A DNA stretch of 64,000 nt from the NCBI GenBank assembly GCA_002238555.1, contig MPMO01000004.1:62001-126000 (forward strand). The letters run 5' to 3'. The stretch comes from Caldilineaceae bacterium bin34. GTDB lineage: Bacteria; Chloroflexota; Anaerolineae; Caldilineales; Caldilineaceae. Below, in pieces: positions 45,779 to 53,141 of the stretch. Below the pieces are notes generated by a model that saw nothing but the letters and a program-made list of their open reading frames with translations, made no database searches and was not told the DNA's origin. The translations under genes and the position numbers were made by a program. The stretch's first letter is position 1. Each line of letters opens with the position of its first letter.

Positions 45779-47275
45779 CTATGCGCCAATCGAAACCGGG
45801 TGGGCCACAAGATATTCAAGTTTTTGGTAGCTTTCGTCCCATTCGGCACGCTGTCCGGACGCGGCGGCGGGTTCGAAACTCTCCAGCGAGGCGGATTCCG
45901 CAGATACGGTCCCCATTTGACCGAACGAATCCATCTCGCCATTGGCCACAGCCTGAATCAGAATGTTGCCGGTCGCGGTGGCTTCCGCCGGACCGGCAAC
46001 AACCGGTCGGCCCGTGGCATCGGCGGTGGCCTGATTCAGGGCCGAGTGTTGGGATCCGCCGCCCACCACATGGATGGTGCCCAGTTGGCGATCCAGGGCG
46101 TCTTCCAAACGCATCAACACCCACCTGTACTTCAAGGCCAGGCTGTCGATGATGCAGGACAAAATCGCCTGCTTTGTCTCCGGCACCGGCTGACCGCTGG
46201 CGCGGCAATAGGTCTGGAGGCGGAGTGGCATGTCGCCCGGGGCCAGGAACACTTCGTGGTCCGGGTCCACGATCGACGGGCTGCGCGTGTCCGCCCGGAC
46301 CATGGCGCCGAGTTCGGCGTAACTGTAGGTTTCCCCGGCACGCATCCAGGTTCGCCGACACTCCTGGATGAGCCACAGACCCATGATGTTCTTGCAAAAG
46401 CGGAACGTCCTCCCCACACCGCCTTCGTTGGTGAAGTTACCGGCCAGTGCCTTCGCATGCAGCACCGCGTCCGGAACGGTCACCCCCATGATCGACCAGG
46501 TACCCGAACTTATCCAGACGGCGTCGGGGCCCGACGACGGCACCGCGGCGACCGCGGAGCCCGTGTCGTGACAGGCGGGAACGGTTACCGACACGGCTGG
46601 CAGTCCGACCTCCGCGGCGAGATCCGGCAGGAGTGGCCCAAGGGTGTGGCCCGGGTGCACGATTGGTTGAAACAGGCGTTCCGGCAGGTCGAATGCCGCC
46701 AGCAGTTCACGGGACCAGTCCATGGCGGACGGGTCGAAGCACTGGGTTGTGGTGGCAATCGAGAATTCTGCGGCCTTGACACCGGTGAGCCAGAAATTCA
46801 AAAGGTCCGGAATCATGAGCAGGCTGGCGGCCATCTGCAGGTCCTGCGGAGACCGGCGCCCGAGGGCCAGCAGTTGATACAGCGTGTTGAGCGGGATGAA
46901 CTGGATGCCGGTCCAGGCAAAGATATCCTCCCTCGCCCGAATGCGAAATGCCTCCTCCAGCAGGCCGTTGGTCCTGGCATCCCGGTAGTGCACCGGATTC
47001 CCCAACAGCCGATCCTGGGCATCCAGCAGGCTGAAGTCGCAACCCCAGGTATCCAAGCCCAGGCCCTGCACCGGTTCGCCCAAGTCGGCAGCCTTGCGCA
47101 GGCCTTCCTTGATTTCGTGCCAAATCCCAAGAATGTTCCAATGCAGCGTTCCGTGCACGCTCACCGGCACATTGGGAAAGCGGTGGACCTCGGACAGTTG
47201 CAGGCCGCGGTCGGTCAGCCGACCGGCCATGACGCGCCCGCTGTCCGCGCCCAGATCAACAGCCAGGTAGGTCAA
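45779..47275 (-). CDS. rhaB: Rhamnulokinase
   Basis: The 498-residue FGGY-family sugar kinase phosphorylates L-rhamnulose at O1. Motifs: YLAVDLGADSGRVMAG at the N-terminus, GLDTWGCDFSLLD, CHDTGSAVAAVP and VVGGGSQHSALNQATAD in the ATP-binding half. Homology starts at YLAVDLG, just after TTG 47275, which is taken as start because no in-frame ATG or GTG lies near; the frame itself stays open to 47803, and the ribosome site is weak. It is the first gene of the minus-strand rhamnose cluster. Confidence 0.9.
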   Translation of the reverse strand: MTYLAVDLGADSGRVMAGRLTDRGLQLSEVHRFPNVPVSVHGTLHWNILGIWHEIKEGLRKAADLGEPVQGLGLDTWGCDFSLLDAQDRLLGNPVHYRDARTNGLLEEAFRIRAREDIFAWTGIQFIPLNTLYQLLALGRRSPQDLQMAASLLMIPDLLNFWLTGVKAAEFSIATTTQCFDPSAMDWSRELLAAFDLPERLFQPIVHPGHTLGPLLPDLAAEVGLPAVSVTVPACHDTGSAVAAVPSSGPDAVWISSGTWSIMGVTVPDAVLHAKALAGNFTNEGGVGRTFRFCKNIMGLWLIQECRRTWMRAGETYSYAELGAMVRADTRSPSIVDPDHEVFLAPGDMPLRLQTYCRASGQPVPETKQAILSCIIDSLALKYRWVLMRLEDALDRQLGTIHVVGGGSQHSALNQATADATGRPVVAGPAEATATGNILIQAVANGEMDSFGQMGTVSAESASLESFEPAAASGQRAEWDESYQKLEYLVAHPVSIGA

Positions 47276-47369
47276 GATGCATTCCGTGGTTGGAAGGGGT
47301 GGGACAGGAGCTCGACGGTCGGGACAAACAGCCGGAGACGCGTGGACGGAGACGGTGCAGTACCAATCC

Positions 47370-47404
47370 GGCATCCCGACAATTCTACCTGTAGGCGGGA
47401 TGCC
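47370..47404. repeat. Inverted repeat, candidate operator 1
   Basis: Perfect 9-bp arms GGCATCCCG (47370-47378) and CGGGATGCC (47396-47404) flank 17 bases that themselves hold CTAC/GTAG symmetry. It lies about 95-130 bases upstream of rhaB and could bind a dimeric regulator or form a transcript hairpin. Confidence 0.55.
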
Positions 47405-47422
47405 GAAACCATTCGGACGGTC

Positions 47423-47444
47423 GGCGAATCGGATCCGGTTCGCC
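47423..47444. repeat. 22-bp palindrome, candidate operator 2
   Basis: The site reads GGCGAA, T, CGGATCCG, G, TTCGCC: ten of eleven base pairs are symmetric, with one mismatch at 47429/47438; flanking C/G extends it to 24 bp. Length and symmetry suit a LacI- or GntR-like dimer. It starts 18 bases after candidate operator 1. Confidence 0.55.
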
Positions 47445-47679
47445 GCAGGCACATTGCCATGACCAAGGGCGGGGCGATAGCCTTGGACCCCGCCCGGACC
47501 CGCCGTGCACTCTGCACAGATGCCCAGCGGGATTGCCAACCAGTCCATGCGGGCTTGCCAGCCGAAGCACTCCTCCTTGGGCCGGGGAAACCGAGTGAAG
47601 TACGATTCGGAGACCGCGACCGGGCCTGACTGCACGGGCGTTGCCGCCAATCGGTCGACTGCAATCCAAGGAACCCAAA

Positions 47680-48741
47680 ATGAGCACAACACTGAAAGTT
47701 GGAGTCGTGGGCGTCGGCGGCATCGCGCGGACGCATATGCCGGGTTGGGCCGCATCGGAAGATGCCGAGGTTGTTGCCGGATCGGATGTGGTTGAACCCG
47801 CACTCAAGGAGTGGGGTGCCATGCACGGCATCTCCCGGCTCTACACCGATGTCAAGGACATGTTTGCCGACCCGGACATCGACATCATCGATGTCTGCAC
47901 GCCCAACATGTACCACCGGGATCTGTCGATCGGAGGCCTGGAAGCCGGTAAGCACGTCGTGTGTGAAAAACCCCTTGCCCCAACCCCGGGCGACATCCGT
48001 GCCATGATGGCCGCGCGCGACAAGTCCGGCAAGCTGCTCATGACCGCGCAGCATTTCCGGTTCTCGGGGTTGTCGCAGGCGATGAAAAAGGAGATCGAAA
48101 CCGGCACCCTGGGCAACATCTACCACGGCCGGAGCTGGATGTTGCGCCGCAACGGATTTATTCCCAGTCCCTCGTTCGTCGAAAAGAGACACAGCGGCGG
48201 AGGGCCCTGCATCGACATTGGCGTTCACGTCCTGGACTTAACCCTCTGGCTCATGGGCAACCCGGAGCCCGTGGCCATCACCGGCGTGTCGGGGGCGCCA
48301 TTGGCCCATCTGCCCGGACAGTTCGCAGCTTGGAGACCGTCCGCGCCGATGCCGGACATTTGGGACGTGGAGGACTACGCCGCGGCGTTTGTCCGATTTG
48401 ACACGGGTGCGACCCTGGTTCTGGAAACCAGCTGGCTGCTGCATCACGACATCGACGGCGAAGACATGCAGATTTGGCTGTACGGGGACCAGGGCGGCTG
48501 CCACTATCCGGAAGGCAAGTTCCTGTCCACGAACTACGAAACCAAGCAGATGTACACGCGCACCCTCAAAATCACGCGCGACCAGTTGGAGCCGCACGCG
48601 CAGGAGGTGGTTGAGTTCGCCAGGGCCATCAAAAACGGCGAACCGTCTCCGGTTCCCTCGGAACATTCCCTGCAGGTATTGACCATCCTGGACGGGATCT
48701 ACCGGAGCCAGGCGGCAGGCAAGGAAATCTCCTTGGTCTGA
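47680..48741 (+). CDS. Gfo/Idh/MocA family NAD(P)-dependent oxidoreductase
   Basis: The 353-residue protein has GVVGVGGIARTH for nucleotide binding, CEKPLAPT with the catalytic lysine, and DIGVHVLDLTLWLMG with the histidine and aspartate of the active site. It likely oxidises a sugar at C1 or C3. AAGGA lies seven bases before ATG 47680; an earlier in-frame ATG at 47641 has no such site. It is first in a plus-strand set with a lactonase 20 bases downstream, an arrangement that suggests oxidation of an aldose to a lactone and then to an aldonate. Confidence 0.9.
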   Translation: MSTTLKVGVVGVGGIARTHMPGWAASEDAEVVAGSDVVEPALKEWGAMHGISRLYTDVKDMFADPDIDIIDVCTPNMYHRDLSIGGLEAGKHVVCEKPLAPTPGDIRAMMAARDKSGKLLMTAQHFRFSGLSQAMKKEIETGTLGNIYHGRSWMLRRNGFIPSPSFVEKRHSGGGPCIDIGVHVLDLTLWLMGNPEPVAITGVSGAPLAHLPGQFAAWRPSAPMPDIWDVEDYAAAFVRFDTGATLVLETSWLLHHDIDGEDMQIWLYGDQGGCHYPEGKFLSTNYETKQMYTRTLKITRDQLEPHAQEVVEFARAIKNGEPSPVPSEHSLQVLTILDGIYRSQAAGKEISLV

Positions 48742-48761
48742 CAACGATGGGGACACCTTCA

Positions 48762-49673
48762 ATGACCACGAATCCTCCGGTGCGGGAACCATCCCTGGAG
48801 CTGATTGCGGACTATCCCTGCGAAACGGGCGAGGGGCCGCTCTGGCACCCGGATGAAGAGTGCCTGTACTGGGTCGACATTCCGCCCGGTCACCTGTACC
48901 GGTACGATCCCGCCAGTGGCAGGCACGCGCGCGTGTACGAAGCGGACCGGGCCATCGGTGGCTTCACGATTCAGGAGAACGGCGATCTCCTCCTGTTCAT
49001 GGCGGCAGGCCGGGTCATGACCTGGAATCACGGCCGGACCGAAGTCGTCATACCTCAGATCGATGCGGATCTTGACACACGGTTCAACGATGTCTCCGCC
49101 GGTCCGCAAGGCCAGGTGTTTTGCGGGACGATGGCAACCTCGAGAACCGGTCCGGCGGACGGGCGGCTGTATCGGCTCGACCCCGACGGGACACTTGAGA
49201 CCAAGCTGACCGGCATCGGGACATCCAACGGCATGGCTTGGACACCGGATCGCTCCCGCTTCCTGCACACGGACACACGGGTCCGACGCATCACATCGTA
49301 CGCATGGAACGAGGCAGCGGGAGACTTCAACGCGGACTCCGGCTCGCTCGTATACGAAGCACCCGAGGAAGTCGACTACGGGCGGCCCGACGGGATGACC
49401 ATCGATGCCGCAGGCGATCTTTGGATTGCGCATTGGGACGGGTTTTCCGTCGTACACGCCGATCCTGACGGACGGGTTAAGGAAATCCTGGCCCTTCCGG
49501 TACGCAAGGTTTCGTCGGTAACCATTGCCGGACCCGACATGACCGACATGTACATTACGACGGCGGGAGGCAACGACCGAGGTTTCAATGGCAACGATGC
49601 CGGAAGCCTGTTTCGCCTAACCGGAATCGCACAGGGACAGCCGGAATTCCGTTCAAGGATAGGATTGGCGTGA
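48762..49673 (+). CDS. SMP-30/gluconolactonase family lactonase
   Basis: The 303-residue six-bladed propeller hydrolyses sugar lactones using one divalent metal. Ligand candidates are Glu in CETGEGPLWHP, Asn in TRFNDVSAGP, Asn in GTSNGMAWTPD and Asp in GRPDGMTIDA. The start at 48762 is preferred over ATG 48747 because GGGGA precedes it; 20 bases separate it from the dehydrogenase. The pair would make and open a lactone such as rhamnono- or fucono-lactone. No dehydratase or aldolase of the oxidative route follows on this strand. Confidence 0.92.
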   Translation: MTTNPPVREPSLELIADYPCETGEGPLWHPDEECLYWVDIPPGHLYRYDPASGRHARVYEADRAIGGFTIQENGDLLLFMAAGRVMTWNHGRTEVVIPQIDADLDTRFNDVSAGPQGQVFCGTMATSRTGPADGRLYRLDPDGTLETKLTGIGTSNGMAWTPDRSRFLHTDTRVRRITSYAWNEAAGDFNADSGSLVYEAPEEVDYGRPDGMTIDAAGDLWIAHWDGFSVVHADPDGRVKEILALPVRKVSSVTIAGPDMTDMYITTAGGNDRGFNGNDAGSLFRLTGIAQGQPEFRSRIGLA

Positions 49674-49928
49674 AGTTGTCCGGCGGATGTCCCGGTGCCA
49701 GGCACCGTCCATTAGTTTGCGACGTCGCGGTCTGCGCCTACAGCTGCCCATGATTTCATCTTCACCCGCGGAGGCGACAATCTCTCTGCTCCGGCAGCAT
49801 CGTTTCGCATAGTTGCACATCGACGAGCCAACTGCAGTCGCCGTTGAGCAAGCGTCGCGAACCGCGCGTTCGATTGGCCGAACCAACAGCCCGGATCCTC
49901 CCCACCTCAACCAAGGCAGAACCCCGCC

Positions 49929-51032
49929 GTGGCGACAGAATTCCAAACCGACTTTCCCTTGGGCGACAACATGCAGGCAGTCGTCTGCCATGCACCGGAG
50001 GACTACCGCCTCGAAACAGCTCCGGTCCCGGTCCCCGGCCCCGGTGAAATGGTGCTGGAGGTGGCATCGGTCGGCATTTGCGCCAGCGACCTGAAGTGCT
50101 ACATGGGTGCGCCGATGTTCTGGGATCAGCCTGGCAAACCCGGCTACTGCCAGGCTCCGATCATCCCCGGGCACGAGTTTGCCGGAAGGGTTGTCGCCTT
50201 GGGAACCGGTGCGGATCGCAACGGCGAATTCAGGTTGGGCGACCTGGTGGTGTCGGAACAGATTGTGCCGTGCAACGCGTGCCGGTACTGCCTCCGAGGG
50301 CAGTACTGGATGTGCATGAAACACGACATCTACGGATTCCGGAAACCCACCCCCGGCGCCATGGCCGAGTATGTGAAATTGCCGGCCCAAGCCCTCAACC
50401 ACAAGATCCCGGAATCGATCCCGCCGGCCTGGGCAGCCTACGTGGAACCGTTGGCATGCGGGATCCATGCTGTCCAGCGGGCCGACATCGAACTGCAGCA
50501 TACGGTTGTGATCGCCGGTGCCGGTCCCTTGGGATTGGGCATGGTGGCGGCCGCCCGGATGAAGAGCCCGGCCCAGCTCATCGTCATCGATTTGAACGAT
50601 GCCCGACTGGAGGTTGCGCGGGGGTGCGGGGCCGACTTGACATTCAATGCCGCCAAGGTGGATGTCGTGGACGAGGTCCTGGCCTTGACGGACGGCTACG
50701 GATGCGATGTCTACATCGAGGCAACCGGCCATCCCGCCGCCGTGCAACAGGGCCTCGACATGATTTGCAAGTTGGGCACGTTCGTGGAATTCAGCGTCAT
50801 GCGCGAACCGGTGACCGTGGACTGGACCGTCATCGGAGATACCAAGGAACTCAATATCCACGGCGCCCACCTGAGTCCCCACAGCTACCCGGTTGCCATT
50901 CGGATGCTGGAACAAGGCCTTCTGCCGATGGACCGCATCGTGACGCACAACCTGCCGCTGCACGGTTTCGAGGATGGATTCGGTCTGGTGGCCCAAGGAA
51001 CGGAGTCAATCAAGGTCACCCTCCAGCCTTGA
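49929..51032 (+). CDS. Zinc-dependent alcohol/polyol dehydrogenase (MDR family)
   Basis: The 367-residue medium-chain dehydrogenase has catalytic zinc ligands in GICASDLK and GHEFAG, structural zinc cysteines in PCNACRYCLRGQYWMC, and the NAD-binding GAGPLGLG. Its closest resemblance by eye is to sorbitol/threitol-type polyol dehydrogenases. GTG 49929 is taken as start (AAGG about 12 bases upstream); ATG 49971 is possible. A 255-base spacer precedes it, so it may have its own promoter although it lies in the same direction as the lactonase. Confidence 0.88.
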   Translation: MATEFQTDFPLGDNMQAVVCHAPEDYRLETAPVPVPGPGEMVLEVASVGICASDLKCYMGAPMFWDQPGKPGYCQAPIIPGHEFAGRVVALGTGADRNGEFRLGDLVVSEQIVPCNACRYCLRGQYWMCMKHDIYGFRKPTPGAMAEYVKLPAQALNHKIPESIPPAWAAYVEPLACGIHAVQRADIELQHTVVIAGAGPLGLGMVAAARMKSPAQLIVIDLNDARLEVARGCGADLTFNAAKVDVVDEVLALTDGYGCDVYIEATGHPAAVQQGLDMICKLGTFVEFSVMREPVTVDWTVIGDTKELNIHGAHLSPHSYPVAIRMLEQGLLPMDRIVTHNLPLHGFEDGFGLVAQGTESIKVTLQP

Positions 51033-51091
51033 CGCCCCGCCCGGCCAGCAACCGAGTGCCTGCAACTTCCCACAAACAACCCGATCAAATT

Positions 51092-52729
51092 ATGCGCATC
51101 CTGCTCACCGACGCCCGGTCCCTGCTGAGCACCCGTCTAATCGAATTCCTGAACCGCCGGCAAGGCACAGTCGTGCGAGTTGCGGGCCGCGAGCATCCGG
51201 ACGTGTCACCCGAAGTCGAGTACCTGACCGGTGAGCTGTCGGACCAGCGAATCGCAGCGGAGGCAGTGCGCGATGTCGACGCGGTCGTCCACCTCCTGCC
51301 ACTCCGGCTGGCGGATGCTTTCGAAGGCGACAAGATTTCCGAACCCGACGCGATGGATCTCGTCATGCGCGGTACCCGGAACCTGATAGTGGAGTCGGTC
51401 CGGGCATCCGTGCCCCGCGTGATCGTGGGCAGTTCACTGGCGTTGTTCGACCGGCATCCTCCCCATTGGGACGTGACGGAGATGTGGAGGCCGCGGCCGG
51501 CACCCGCCACCAGGGATTTGCTGCCCTGGGTCACCGAACTATCGGTCCGCGAACTGATCAGGCTCGGCACAGTCGAAGCGATTTGCCTGCGCTTTGGCCA
51601 CGTTGTGGACGAGGAGGAGATTGAAGGCGAGCCGTTTGATCCCCGGTGGGTGCACGTGGACGACGCGGTCCACGCCATCGACAGAGCCTTGGCTGTGAAC
51701 CTTTCCCAAGCCATCGATGCCGGCAAACCGGAGTGGCATGTGTTCCACATCATGGCACCCGGACCCAACAGCAAAATCAGGTACGGGTTGAAAACCGGCA
51801 TCGAGGAACGATCGACCAGCGGCAGTCCCCCGTTCAACTACGCACCCTCTCGGCGACTTGAACAGCTTGCCGGAGTCTTGCCCTCCGAACCGCCCGTGAA
51901 GGACACCCGGCCCTGGCAGGAGATTCTGGCGCCAGTCAATCCCATTCGAACCCGCCCCATACGGAAGGTGGTGCTGTTCGGCGCCGGCGGTCCCATGGGC
52001 GCCTTTGCGGCTCAGGCCATGATGGACAGCTATCACGTACGGTTGGCAGACATCGCACCGCTCGACTGGGAAAGTCTCGACCCGGCCAGGAGTGCCCACC
52101 ACCCCATGCCGGCCTCGAACATTGAACAACCCCACGAATTCGTTCAGGTTGACGTGCAGGACCCGGAGCAGGTCAGAGCCGCTTGTGAAGGCATGGATGC
52201 CATCGTCAACTGTTCCGTACTCCGCGATGACGAGGTCAAGTCCTTCCGGATCAATGCGGTCGGGCCCCTGAACATGGCGCGGGCCGCCGTGGAGTTTGGG
52301 ATTAGACGGATTGTGCAGACCAGCCCCTTGCTGCACTTGGTCAACGGCCACGGCAGTCATCTCTGGGACTACCAGATTCCGGTCGAGGCAGCCAGCCGTC
52401 CCTACGCGTCCTTCTACTTCCTGACCAAGTACCTAGGCAACGAAATCCTCCATGTCTTCGCTGAGCACGATGGCCTGGAAGTGGCCGTGATGCTCTACTG
52501 GGAAATGACCAACCCTGAATTGCCGTCCGTCAAACCCCCGTTCATGGTCTCGTGGCCCGACTCGGGCCGTGCGCTGAAGAGGGCCCTGGAAGTTCCGGAA
52601 CTGCCGAGCCCCTTCGAGGAGTTCAACGTGAGTGTGGACATGCCCCATGGCAAGTTCGACCACAGCAAGATCAGCCAAGTTCTTGGCTGGGAGTCTTTGG
52701 ACAACCTCGATCACTTCTGGCAGACCTGA
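51092..52729 (+). CDS. Double NAD-dependent epimerase/dehydratase-like protein
   Basis: The 545-residue protein contains two SDR-like halves in one chain. The first (about 1-270) opens MRILLTDARSLLSTRL, where the usual G-x-x-G-x-x-G is lost, so cofactor binding is doubtful. The second (about 290-545) opens VVLFGAGGPMGAFAAQ with a good glycine motif. It continues QVDVQDPEQV and IVQTSPLLHLVNG, and YFLTKYLGNEI, where Y-x-x-x-K is replaced by FLTKY. Neither half shows an intact Ser-Tyr-Lys set by eye. It follows the zinc dehydrogenase by 59 bases. Function unknown; a sugar or aldonate epimerase or dehydratase is possible. Confidence 0.78.
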   Translation: MRILLTDARSLLSTRLIEFLNRRQGTVVRVAGREHPDVSPEVEYLTGELSDQRIAAEAVRDVDAVVHLLPLRLADAFEGDKISEPDAMDLVMRGTRNLIVESVRASVPRVIVGSSLALFDRHPPHWDVTEMWRPRPAPATRDLLPWVTELSVRELIRLGTVEAICLRFGHVVDEEEIEGEPFDPRWVHVDDAVHAIDRALAVNLSQAIDAGKPEWHVFHIMAPGPNSKIRYGLKTGIEERSTSGSPPFNYAPSRRLEQLAGVLPSEPPVKDTRPWQEILAPVNPIRTRPIRKVVLFGAGGPMGAFAAQAMMDSYHVRLADIAPLDWESLDPARSAHHPMPASNIEQPHEFVQVDVQDPEQVRAACEGMDAIVNCSVLRDDEVKSFRINAVGPLNMARAAVEFGIRRIVQTSPLLHLVNGHGSHLWDYQIPVEAASRPYASFYFLTKYLGNEILHVFAEHDGLEVAVMLYWEMTNPELPSVKPPFMVSWPDSGRALKRALEVPELPSPFEEFNVSVDMPHGKFDHSKISQVLGWESLDNLDHFWQT

Positions 52730-53141
52730 ATTCGGTACAACCATCCTGTTGCCACTTTCAAAATCGTCCAGACGGCGCAAGACTGGAGTTCAGAGGGGTC
52801 CTGCGGTAGACCAAGGAAGCTTCCAGGCGCCATGGAGTCGGGTGTCCCTAATTTGTTTATTCTCCGGTTGACACGGGCCCACAGTCAATGGCTGGCGGTG
52901 CAATGAATCCACAAGGTGACTGGCACCATGCAAGGCCCCAGCGGCAGGAACGAATTCGTTCCGTTCAATGCAGGCTGGCACCGCTGGAGGTGGCGCCCCA
53001 TTCAACACTCGGATTCCTGATCCGGACGGGTGCACGAGACCGGCCTTCAACTTCCAACCAGCAACGCGGAAGAATGTCATTCCCGGGCTGGTTGAGTCTG
53101 GAAAAAAGGCGATCGTTTGGCACGGCGCAAGGAGGCAAGAG
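52730..53141. other. 412-base spacer upstream of the helicase fusion
   Basis: No supported gene lies here. TTGACA occurs at 52868-52873 on the plus strand, a perfect -35 box, but no -10 match follows at 16-18 bases. A 16-bp perfect palindrome lies at 52947-52962. The helicase frame itself is open from 52968, but its ribosome site places the start at 53142. Confidence 0.45.
52947..52962. promoter_or_regulatory. 16-bp palindrome, possible operator
   Basis: GGAACGAATTCGTTCC is a perfect palindrome about 180 bases before the helicase start. It contains GAAC and GTTC half-sites as in Gram-positive LexA boxes, but with six bases between them instead of four, so a LexA link is only a suggestion. 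Confidence 0.4.

Larger units (their letters stand above)
47276..47679. promoter_or_regulatory. Divergent control region of the rhamnose and oxidative sugar clusters
   Basis: This 404-base spacer separates rhaB (minus) from a Gfo/Idh/MocA gene (plus) and holds no supported gene. It contains two strong palindromes, listed separately. TAGAAT on the minus strand (47382-47387) lies in the loop of the first palindrome and is a plausible -10 box for rhaB, so a bound regulator could occlude it. No consensus -35 box accompanies it. Confidence 0.5.

Noticed and set aside
44633..47629. 998-residue plus-strand frame across the rhamnose genes
   Set aside because: It is antisense to rhaI and rhaB, which carry clear motifs; long antisense frames are expected in GC-rich DNA.
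50078..51091. Upstream extension of the double-SDR frame
   Set aside because: It overlaps the zinc dehydrogenase gene in another frame and reads as Arg/Pro/Gly-rich shadow.
52947..52962. LexA box upstream of the helicase as a firm annotation
   Set aside because: Half-site spacing is six bases instead of four, so it is kept only as an unnamed palindrome.
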